The notes below the pieces were generated by a model, which was not told the origin of the DNA, searched no databases, and saw only the letters and a program-made list of their open reading frames with translations. DNA of 64,000 bases from Anabaena lutea FACHB-196 (GTDB lineage Bacteria > Cyanobacteriota > Cyanobacteriia > Cyanobacteriales > Nostocaceae). The position numbers were made by a program, and so were the translations under genes. The stretch is taken from assembly GCF_014698305.1 (NCBI RefSeq), contig NZ_JACJST010000003.1, positions 248,001 to 312,000 of the forward strand, given 5' to 3'. Below are positions 1-7,760 of this stretch, piece by piece; position 1 is the stretch's first letter; every line of letters starts with the position of its first letter.

Positions 1-75
1 AAATTTATTTTGGCTTAAAGCGTGCTTACGGAGATTTATTCTAAATTAATCCCGCAGAATTTAAATCCTATATCA

Positions 76-1488
76 TTAGGGGTAGGGTTTCAGGAATAGT
101 TCAGCTTCAGCTTCTCTTCGTCTCCTAAGTCCTTGCTCAACATTTGATCCAGGATTGCGATACTTGATGAAAGTTTCGCGGATATTAGCCCAATCCTTAT
201 TCTTTAAGACTCTAGTCATTGATTCAAAATTAGCGGCACCGTAAAATTTACTCCCCAAGTTGTAGCCAAAGCTGAGTAAGGCACCTTGTTGGTTAGGGTT
301 GAGTTCGCCCCAGCAAGGTATTTTCACTAAATCCGGTAAGTAGCTTGTTTCCAACTGATAGATCAACAGTTCATCAGCTTGTTGTTGGGAAATACTCTCT
401 CCCATGTACCACGGACTACCGTCACGTTTCCTAGTCGTACCCCAGCCAATTGTGATTGGTATCCCTCCACTTAAAGGATCAGGGTATGCATTAAGATAGC
501 AACCTTCAAACTTTTTAATTAGCTCAACTCCACACATAGGTATACTTGTGGAGACTTGTTTAGTTTTAGTGAGATGGTTTGCTGCTGTACCGTTCCTGCT
601 GATAGGATTGCTCTTAATCTTAGCCAGAATCTCGTTAGCACTGAGATACTGTACTGAATCAGCGTTTAGGCTGCTGCTGTCACGATCTTCTTCATCCTCT
701 TGAGATAAACTGTCAACAGGACTTAAGTTAGGTTGCTTATCTGACTCCACTGGGGCTGCCAGAAGTGCTGGTTTTTCGTTATCGCTCTGTTGTCGAGCAG
801 AGCGCTCTTGTTCCAACTGCTGCCTTTCAGCTTGGACGCGCTGCTTTTCGGCTTCTAGTTGCCTAAGTTGCGCTTCATACTGCGCTCGTAGCTCCAACTG
901 CTCGTTAAGGTTGGACAGAGCAAGTTCAGCATTCTTGGTGGCTGTTTCTCCAGCCTCTTTCTTGCCTTCCTCTTGCCGTTCTGTTAACTGGGAAATAAAG
1001 CCCTGTAAGTCTTGCTGAATATACTGTTCGACGCGTTCAGCAAAAATGGTGTAGGCATCGGAATGGGTATTAAATTGACGATAGGGACCAGCCATTTGGA
1101 AAAACTGCCACCCCTCAATTTTCAAGCCTTCGGCAGTATTACGATAGCTGCGGTACTTCTCACCATGACCAAAAAACTCTTCAACCGCAGCAGAAACGGC
1201 TACTACCTGACTTAAACCGAAAGCCGACCAGCCAACAATTTCCTGCCACTTCTGGTTCCCTTTCTGAAAACCAATTAGTGCTGGGACAATTACCCCGCCA
1301 ATGATGGTAATCATTCTGAGGTTGTGATGAGCATTGCGTTCTTTGGTGGCTCGTCCCTCCAGCCACATGACTTGGTCGAGCCAGCGATTTTTCAGAAAGT
1401 CTTTTCGCAAGTCTGACAAGTCGAGTCGGTCAATCAGTCCAGAGAAGTTCTGTTTCAGGTATTGACCATAGTCGTTTTTCTTAGCCAT
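76..1488 (-). CDS. SLATT/DUF4231 membrane domain fused to GH24 (T4-type) lysozyme
   Basis: A 470-residue protein. Residues about 20-160 look like a SLATT/DUF4231 domain: a charged helix, two hydrophobic segments (about 58-75 and 88-105) and a following conserved helical part. Residues 160-235 are Gln/Glu/Arg-rich and probably coiled coil; 235-315 is a low-complexity acidic linker. Residues 318-466 match phage-type lysozyme, with E328 in FEG, D337 nine residues later and T346 in TIGWG, the spacing of the T4 lysozyme E-D-T triad. There is no signal peptide, so how the muramidase domain would reach peptidoglycan is unclear; the two membrane helices may place it. SLATT domains are thought to be membrane effectors in nucleotide-dependent conflict systems. 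The LSDAT gene lies 341 bp upstream on the same strand and may act with it. The domain calls rest on motif reading. Confidence 0.8.
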   Translation of the reverse strand: MAKKNDYGQYLKQNFSGLIDRLDLSDLRKDFLKNRWLDQVMWLEGRATKERNAHHNLRMITIIGGVIVPALIGFQKGNQKWQEIVGWSAFGLSQVVAVSAAVEEFFGHGEKYRSYRNTAEGLKIEGWQFFQMAGPYRQFNTHSDAYTIFAERVEQYIQQDLQGFISQLTERQEEGKKEAGETATKNAELALSNLNEQLELRAQYEAQLRQLEAEKQRVQAERQQLEQERSARQQSDNEKPALLAAPVESDKQPNLSPVDSLSQEDEEDRDSSSLNADSVQYLSANEILAKIKSNPISRNGTAANHLTKTKQVSTSIPMCGVELIKKFEGCYLNAYPDPLSGGIPITIGWGTTRKRDGSPWYMGESISQQQADELLIYQLETSYLPDLVKIPCWGELNPNQQGALLSFGYNLGSKFYGAANFESMTRVLKNKDWANIRETFIKYRNPGSNVEQGLRRRREAEAELFLKPYP

Positions 1489-1829
1489 AGTTTTAAATTT
1501 CTCAAAAGTTTCTAGCTATACTTAACATAAAAATATCACTTTTTAAAGAGTATTTGAACCGCTACAAACTTACCATGATATGTATGAATAAAATTGCGCC
1601 GTTTCAGGCTTTTAAAATACCATATCAGGAAGCTGCATCAGACAGAGAACAAACATCTCTTTTTTGCCAAATTATCAGGTCTGACTAACCCTAAAAAGGA
1701 CAAAAATGCATAATTTATATTTGATGGTTTTTGTCAATATATAACTCCTATTAATGAATAAATTAAACTTGTAAATTTCTGCTTAAAAAATTCTTGATAA
1801 GGTCTTTCTCCGCCATAATTGTTTCCTAC
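1489..1829. other. Intergenic stretch between LSDAT and SLATT-lysozyme genes
   Basis: About 340 bp of AT-rich sequence with no convincing ORF on either strand, no RNA gene and no clear hairpin terminator. It is long for an operon gap, so the lysozyme-fusion gene may have its own promoter here; I could not place one. Confidence 0.5.
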
Positions 1830-2570
1830 CTAAGTCAACAGTAAGTTTGTAATTGTACTAATCAAATCTTCTTTTGCTGCTTCTAAGTCAATTGTTTGTA
1901 AACAGCCTGACGCTGCTAATTGTTTGGCTCGTTCATCAGTAGCATCCCCATGCAAAGCAGAAACTAGCTTGTCTGCTGTTCTTCCGCTACCAGCAATCAC
2001 CATCACTAACCTCCCAGCAATGACGCTGTTTAACGCATCAATAAAAGTAATCTCACCACCATTAATGAGGACTGTAATTGAGGGCGCACCATTAGCTAAA
2101 AGGGTTGCTACCTGCACTATCCAGGGAGATTCATCACCCCAATTACAGCCAGGAACTAGCACAAAATGAGTATGATGTGCTTCTAAAGGTGTAGCATCCT
2201 CACTCAAGACAGTGGTTTGCATAGGTAAAATTACTTTTGCTGTAGGAGCTACACCAATTAGGGGAAAGTCGGCATTGATTTGGCTATGGGCTTTACCTAT
2301 TAATTGCATCACTCCCGCATCAGTACCACCATCCACCACATAAGCCCCCAAGCGTTGAGCTATTGGCGCTAAGACTTCTACAAATAGCTTTTGAATACGC
2401 AAGAAGTCTGCTTCGCTAATTTTACTAGCGCCCCCTACTATCACTAAGACGGGACGGGAATTACTTAGCCCTAATTGCGATAGAGCCTGGGGTAATTCGG
2501 CGGCTTCGGATACCGTAACTGCTACTGCTGCTTGCTTGGGATTTAAAGATAGGCTGAAAAAATTGACCAT
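1830..2570 (-). CDS. LSDAT_prok (SLOG superfamily) nucleotide-sensor-like protein
   Basis: A 246-residue soluble protein. A Rossmann-like start around residue 42 (VLVIVGGASK) and a glycine-rich loop near residue 80 (VVDGGTDAGVMQLIG) fit the prokaryotic LSDAT family, the bacterial relatives of the SLOG-type TRPM N-terminal domain. The region around HFVLVPGCNWGDES is also characteristic. SLOG-type domains are proposed to bind nucleotide-derived ligands; no enzymatic activity can be assigned from the sequence. The SLATT-lysozyme fusion is the next gene on the same strand. LSDAT and SLATT are known to co-occur, so a sensor-effector pair is a reasonable inference. Confidence 0.75.
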   Translation of the reverse strand: MVNFFSLSLNPKQAAVAVTVSEAAELPQALSQLGLSNSRPVLVIVGGASKISEADFLRIQKLFVEVLAPIAQRLGAYVVDGGTDAGVMQLIGKAHSQINADFPLIGVAPTAKVILPMQTTVLSEDATPLEAHHTHFVLVPGCNWGDESPWIVQVATLLANGAPSITVLINGGEITFIDALNSVIAGRLVMVIAGSGRTADKLVSALHGDATDERAKQLAASGCLQTIDLEAAKEDLISTITNLLLT

Positions 2571-2614
2571 TTATTCGGAGTAGAGCTTGCAAAAATTTAA
2601 GTATTTACAGTACT

Positions 2615-2738
2615 AATACCAGATTAATATGAAGTTGCATAGAATAATTTAACGCGGATGCACGCAGATAAACGCGGATAAAGACAGATAAATCAATGGA
2701 TTTCAGAATTATGTGCAACTTCACATAAAATTGGTATT
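2615..2738. repeat. Imperfect palindromic, MITE-like element
   Basis: The ends form an imperfect inverted repeat: AATACCAG...GAAGTTGCAT on the left pairs with ATGTGCAACTTC...TTGGTATT on the right. The centre contains repeated ACGCGGAT/ACGCAGATA words. It has no coding capacity. The size (124 bp) and layout resemble the small dispersed palindromic elements common in cyanobacterial genomes. Confidence 0.55.
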
Positions 2739-2899
2739 GTAAAACTTCGCCAAATATATCTATAGTCAAAATTCTTCAAACTACCTGCAATCATAGGCTT
2801 AGTTCATTTAATTTACATTTGTTTAGTGACACTTTATCATCACTTCTGACTTTAAACATACGACAAAACTATACATTAATTCAATAGAATTACTATAAT

Positions 2900-2971
2900 T
2901 CCTGAATTTAACTGAGTTTGACTGAGTTAAACTGAGTTAAACTGAGTTTTAAAAGTCCTGAATTTAACTGA
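2900..2971. repeat. Four phased decamer repeats inside 16-bp direct repeats
   Basis: Four consecutive 10-bp units starting ACTGAGTT occupy 2911-2950. The flanks share TCCTGAATTTAACTGA (2900-2915 and 2956-2971). The 10-bp period puts each unit on the same face of the helix. It could be a regulatory binding array or simply slipped-strand repeat expansion. Confidence 0.6.
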
Positions 2972-3133
2972 ACTATTGAATTGAAAAGTCAAGCATACTT
3001 TGAATGTCGTTACTCTGATTGCCCATTCCCTCAATAGAGAGACAGTGTAAATAATCTATCTTTTCAGTCCCCTACTGATTAGCGATGTCTGTCGGGTAAG
3101 GGACTTCCAAATAGAAAAATGCCCTACTTTTAT

Positions 3134-3164
3134 GGTGGGTTAGGACGGTAGTCCGTAACCCACC
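3134..3164. repeat. Short hairpin repeat
   Basis: GGTGGGTTA (3134-3142) pairs with TAACCCACC (3156-3164), with GGAC/GTCC extending the stem inward. No T-tract follows, so it looks like a dispersed cyanobacterial repeat rather than a terminator. Confidence 0.55.
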
Positions 3165-3289
3165 CTACGATTTTTGGGTAATTTATTTTTTCCTTATTTT
3201 CTACACTACATTTATTTATTGACTTATTTTTCAATGCGTAAGTCATGTCTGCTTTTTGTCTTTTACAGTAAAATAACTTTGAACGCACA

Positions 3290-5815
3290 GTGAATCATCA
3301 CAGTAGGAATTTTGCTTACGGTAACCCTGGATTGTTCCTAGCAAAGAGAACTATAATTCCGATCGCTGTAATATCGATATTGGCCAGCAGTCCTTGCCTA
3401 GCGCAAATCACACCTGACACCACATTGGGAAATCAAAACTCCCGTGTAATGACTGGTGTCAATATTAAAGGACATGGGGCTGACTTAATTGAAGGTGGTG
3501 TCCAAAGAGGCAGTAACCTGTATCACAGTTTTTTAGAATTTAATGTCAACAATGGCCAAAGAGTATACTTTGCCAACCCTACAGGCGTTGATAATATTTT
3601 GAGTCGAGTTACTGGCAGTAGCCCTTCTAATATTTTGGGGACTTTGGGCGTAAATGGTGCGGCTAATTTATTTTTGCTCAATCCCAATGGCATTATTTTT
3701 GGGACAAATGCCCAGTTAGATATTCAAGGTTCATTCCTGGCTACTACAGCTAACAGTTTTGTGTTTCCTGATGGTAGTGAATTTAGTGCTACTAATCCCC
3801 AAGCACCGCCACTTTTAACAATGAGTGTACCCGTTGGTGTGCAGTTTGGTTCACAGCCAACGGCAAGTATTACCAATCAAGGGCATTTGGTAACAGGAAA
3901 AGATTTGACGCTGAATGCAGGAAATTTGGATTTACAAGGAACGCTGCAAGCTGGTGGTAATTTAAAATTACAGGCGCAGAATAATTTAAAAGTTAGAGAT
4001 GGGCATATTATATCTGAAGCCCCCAACGGAATTACTGGAAGCGTCACTATTGAAGCGTTAGGAAATATATCTATTGCTAATAGCAATATAACAGCCATTA
4101 GTAATAATGAGAGCGAAACATATAATAATAACATCACCATTAATTCTACGAAAGGTTCACTAGATTTAAATCATTCTCAATTAAATACCAATAACAAGAG
4201 TTCTGGCTATGCAGGATATATCATAACTAATGCTAGTAACGAAATATCTATTCTCAATGGCAGTAAGATATTTAGTCAGGGAAATAATGGAACACTACTC
4301 ATTGGTATTAATCTAATAATATCGACTGATAATAATGGAACAATAAAACTTGCTATTGATCGTAATAAGATATATACACCTCAAAACATTATTATTGATA
4401 ATTCAAAAATAGATACGAATAGTAATGGTTTAGGTTCAAATGAGGCAGGAGGTATCATGATTAATGCTAGTGAGAAAATATCTATTCTCAATGGCAGCAA
4501 TATATTTAGTCAGGGAAATAATGGAGTCCTATTGATTGGTATTAATCCAATAGTATTGATTAAGGATAATGAATCAATAAATCTTGATGTGGATTTTAAT
4601 AAAATATATACACCTCGAAACGTTTTGATTGATAATAAATCAGAAATAAATACTAATAATAATGGTTCAGGAGATGCTGGATTTATCATAATTAATGCTA
4701 GTGACCAAATATCTATTCTCAACGGCAGCAAGATATTTAGTCAGGGAAATAATGGCTATATTGTGATCACCACAGACAACTTGTCTCTGACTAATGGCGC
4801 TCAGATTAACTCCAGTCTGACTGGCAAAGGAAATCAAGTTGGCACTATTTCGATTAAGGCGAATAATATATTCCTCCAGGGCGATTTGACACTAAAGGAC
4901 ACAGATGATAAACAGACTGGTATTTTCACTCAAATTCGCAAAGAAGGTGAATTGCGTTCCTCTAATGGCAAAGGAAACATTACAATCGAGACAAATAAGC
5001 TAATAATGACTGATCGGGGTCGTTTGTCGGCAGATACCTATGGAAAAGGAGATGGTGGCAGCATTGCTATTGAAGCACAGAATTTGTTACTTCGTCGCCA
5101 AAGCAAAATTACTGCTACCGCAGGTTCAGAAAATCATCCTGGTAATGGCGGTGGCATTACGATTGATGCCAAGGATGGATTTGTTGTAGCAGTACCATCG
5201 GAAGATAGCGATATTATTGCCAATGCCTTTGGAGGTAATGGTGGCAGGATTGAGATTAATGCCAACCGCATTCTAGGATTTCAAAACCAGGAAAAGTTGA
5301 GTTCAGAACAACTGAAGAATCTTGAGAATAATGGCATTAGTGATATCAGTGCCAGTTCTGATGTGGGTGAAAATGGAGAAATATTGCTTAATACTCTCAG
5401 TATTGATCCTACTCAAGGGCTTGTTGCACTGCCGACAAATTTAGTAGACCCCTCTAGATTGATTGCCCAAGGTTGCGATCGCAATAGTAACGTTGCTAAA
5501 GGACGAAGTGAGTTTGTAATTACTGGACGTGGCGGACTACCTCCTAGTCCTGATGATACTCTTAAGCCTGGGGCTATTTTACCAGAATGGGTAGTCAATA
5601 ATACGGTTAATGGTAGTAATAATTTTGAAAATATGACTGAGACGAATTTAAAGCAATTATCATCAAATACTTCCGCTCCCTTAGTAGAAGCAGTAGGTAT
5701 GGTACGCAGTGCAAATGGAGATATTGTTTTGACTGCTCAATCAACAACGGCTACTTTGTTGCAGTCGGGGTTATCTACTCAAGCCTGTAATGTTACTCAA
5801 GGGAATGTCCGATGA
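3290..5815 (+). CDS. TpsA-type exoprotein with filamentous haemagglutinin N-terminal (TPS) domain
   Basis: An 841-residue secreted protein starting at a GTG that gives a normal signal peptide (hydrophobic stretch about residues 22-37, ending PCLAQ). Residues about 40-180 form the haemagglutination-activity/TPS domain, which directs export through a TpsB partner. The rest is Asn/Gly/Ser-rich and likely beta-helical. A 78-residue unit containing ISILNGS.IFSQGNNG occurs three times (DNA words at about 4244, 4478 and 4709). The C-terminal FVITGRGGLPPSPDD motif is shared with the second TpsA at 7761-11582 and is typical of cyanobacterial members. Its stop overlaps the next start by 4 bp, so it is translationally coupled to the transporter gene. 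The role of the exported protein, adhesion or another surface function, is not shown. Confidence 0.88.
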   Translation: MNHHSRNFAYGNPGLFLAKRTIIPIAVISILASSPCLAQITPDTTLGNQNSRVMTGVNIKGHGADLIEGGVQRGSNLYHSFLEFNVNNGQRVYFANPTGVDNILSRVTGSSPSNILGTLGVNGAANLFLLNPNGIIFGTNAQLDIQGSFLATTANSFVFPDGSEFSATNPQAPPLLTMSVPVGVQFGSQPTASITNQGHLVTGKDLTLNAGNLDLQGTLQAGGNLKLQAQNNLKVRDGHIISEAPNGITGSVTIEALGNISIANSNITAISNNESETYNNNITINSTKGSLDLNHSQLNTNNKSSGYAGYIITNASNEISILNGSKIFSQGNNGTLLIGINLIISTDNNGTIKLAIDRNKIYTPQNIIIDNSKIDTNSNGLGSNEAGGIMINASEKISILNGSNIFSQGNNGVLLIGINPIVLIKDNESINLDVDFNKIYTPRNVLIDNKSEINTNNNGSGDAGFIIINASDQISILNGSKIFSQGNNGYIVITTDNLSLTNGAQINSSLTGKGNQVGTISIKANNIFLQGDLTLKDTDDKQTGIFTQIRKEGELRSSNGKGNITIETNKLIMTDRGRLSADTYGKGDGGSIAIEAQNLLLRRQSKITATAGSENHPGNGGGITIDAKDGFVVAVPSEDSDIIANAFGGNGGRIEINANRILGFQNQEKLSSEQLKNLENNGISDISASSDVGENGEILLNTLSIDPTQGLVALPTNLVDPSRLIAQGCDRNSNVAKGRSEFVITGRGGLPPSPDDTLKPGAILPEWVVNNTVNGSNNFENMTETNLKQLSSNTSAPLVEAVGMVRSANGDIVLTAQSTTATLLQSGLSTQACNVTQGNVR

Positions 5816-7563
5816 TCAACGACTGGCTGGGTAGGCGATCGCCTAATCTATATCCAGACTATTCAACTAAGGTGTATATATTATTCTTAGTGACAGGGTT
5901 CATTCTCGGCTTTTATCCACAACCCTTAGCTGCTCAAGAGGCTCCCATTGAGGTAAAACCGCCTTCCATACAACCATTACCCGAACCGCAACCTTTACCA
6001 GAACTACCACCTCCAGAACAGCTATTACCCACTGCACCTCAGTCACCAACTCAACCAGATGTTAATCCGCAGACATTAGCGGAAACCTTGGTTGTAGAAC
6101 GGTTTGAGTTTGTGGGAAACACAGTTTTTAGCAATAAAGAACTGGCGAGTGTGACAGATGCTTATCTCAAACGCCCAATTACCTTTAATGATTTACTCCA
6201 ACTACGTTCAGAACTGACGAAGTTATATATAGATAGAGGCTATGTGACTTCTGGAGTAATTATTCCTCCCCAAACGGTGAAAGGTGGAGTAGTGGTAATG
6301 CAGGTGGTAGAAGGAAGTATAGAAAAGATAAATGTGACAGGTACGCGCCGCCTCAACCCCAGCTATATACGCGATCGCCTCGCCATTGCTGCTGGTAAAC
6401 CACTATCACGCGATCGCCTACTCGCAGGACTGCAACTATTACAACTAAATCCTTTAATTAAAAGTATATCTACTGACTTACAAGCCGGCATACGTCCGGG
6501 TACTAATATATTAGAAGTTAAAGTTACTGAAGCCAATTCTTTTAGCACTCAGCTAGTGCTAGATAACCAACGCAGTCCGAGTGTGGGCAGTTTTCGCCGG
6601 CGCATCAATCTTACCGAAGCGAATTTGTTAGGGCTAGGAGACGGTTTAAGTGTTGGTTACACCAATACAGATGGTAGTAATGGCTTTAATGTTAGCTATA
6701 ACCTACCAGTTAACCCACGCAACGGTAAGCTGATTTTTACCTATGGCAATACTAATAGTGATGTTATAGAACGTCCTTTTAACTCTTTGGATATTAATTC
6801 TCAGTCCAGCTACTATGAATTAACCTTCCGTCAACCTCTTTTACAAACTCCCAACCAAGAGTTTACTTTAGGAATTACCGCCAGCCACCAAGCAAGTCAA
6901 ACATTTTTAGGTTATGACGATATCGGGGCGTTTCCCCTAGCGGTTGGTGCTGATGACCAAGGAAACACAAGGGTTTCTGCGATCCGATTTTTTCAAGAAT
7001 GGACTCAACGCAGTAGCCAACAAGTAATAGCAGCGCGATCGCAATTTAGTTTCGGCTTAGGTGTCTTAGATGCCACAATCAATCAAGATGAACCCGATAG
7101 CCGTTTTTTTAGCTGGCGAGGACAAGCACAATGGTTGCGCCAACTAGCGCCTGATACCTTAGTTCTGTTGCAAGCTGATATGCAATTATCAGATAGAAAA
7201 CTGTTAGGACTCGAACAAATCGGTATCGGCGGACAAACAACTGTACGAGGCTACCGTCAGGATCAATTGTTAACAGATAATGGTGTGCAAGCAACCGCAG
7301 AAGTTCGCTTACCGATTCTGCGAGTTCCTCAAGGAGTCTTGCAACTCACGCCTTTTGTAGATATCGGTACAGGCTGGAATAATGGCGGTTCAAATCCCCG
7401 GACTAACACTTTAGTTAGTACGGGAATGGGATTGCTTTGGCATCAAGGTGATAATTTGACGGCGCGTTTAGATTGGGGAATTCCACTGACATCAAGAGAT
7501 TCTAAGGGGGACACATGGCAAGAAAATGGTTTGTATTTTTCTGTTATTTACAAACCTTTTTGA
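5812..7563 (+). CDS. TpsB outer-membrane transporter (ShlB/FhaC/HecB family)
   Basis: A 583-residue outer-membrane protein of the Omp85/TpsB superfamily that exports TpsA proteins. A hydrophobic signal segment lies at about residues 20-42. A Pro/Glu-rich linker follows at 48-85, then POTRA-type domains (about 90-240) and a beta-barrel. The conserved barrel-lumen motif VRGY is present at about residue 477, and the protein ends in aromatic FSVIYKPF, as outer-membrane barrels do. It starts in a 4-bp overlap with the upstream tpsA. As the only transporter in the locus it probably serves both TpsA proteins. Several HIP1 octamers lie inside the gene. Confidence 0.92.
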   Translation: MINDWLGRRSPNLYPDYSTKVYILFLVTGFILGFYPQPLAAQEAPIEVKPPSIQPLPEPQPLPELPPPEQLLPTAPQSPTQPDVNPQTLAETLVVERFEFVGNTVFSNKELASVTDAYLKRPITFNDLLQLRSELTKLYIDRGYVTSGVIIPPQTVKGGVVVMQVVEGSIEKINVTGTRRLNPSYIRDRLAIAAGKPLSRDRLLAGLQLLQLNPLIKSISTDLQAGIRPGTNILEVKVTEANSFSTQLVLDNQRSPSVGSFRRRINLTEANLLGLGDGLSVGYTNTDGSNGFNVSYNLPVNPRNGKLIFTYGNTNSDVIERPFNSLDINSQSSYYELTFRQPLLQTPNQEFTLGITASHQASQTFLGYDDIGAFPLAVGADDQGNTRVSAIRFFQEWTQRSSQQVIAARSQFSFGLGVLDATINQDEPDSRFFSWRGQAQWLRQLAPDTLVLLQADMQLSDRKLLGLEQIGIGGQTTVRGYRQDQLLTDNGVQATAEVRLPILRVPQGVLQLTPFVDIGTGWNNGGSNPRTNTLVSTGMGLLWHQGDNLTARLDWGIPLTSRDSKGDTWQENGLYFSVIYKPF

Positions 7564-7760
7564 GGTTGCGACACCGTTACCCCCACCCTCTGGCTGATCA
7601 AGAGGAAAAGGGGCAGGGGGCAGGGAGCAGAGGGGAAAACCAGAGTAAAAGAAGATATTTGATACCAATTGGAAAAATGATTGCGACAAATGAATTGACA
7701 AAACTCAGTCTTAGACAGCAATTCCCAATCCAAAATCTAAAATCTAAAATCCAAAATGGT

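Larger units (their letters stand above)
2571..3289. other. Repeat-rich intergenic region upstream of the TPS locus
   Basis: About 720 bp separating two divergent gene groups. No convincing ORF. It holds an imperfect palindromic element (2615-2738), a cluster of 10-bp direct repeats (2911-2950) inside 16-bp direct repeats, and a short perfect hairpin (3134-3164). Promoters for the LSDAT gene and the first tpsA gene should lie here. Confidence 0.6.

Noticed and set aside
7515-7760. Upstream extension of the second tpsA, overlapping tpsB
   Set aside because: The extension encodes repeat-derived residues (LKSKIQNG type) and would bury the signal peptide more than 80 residues from the start.
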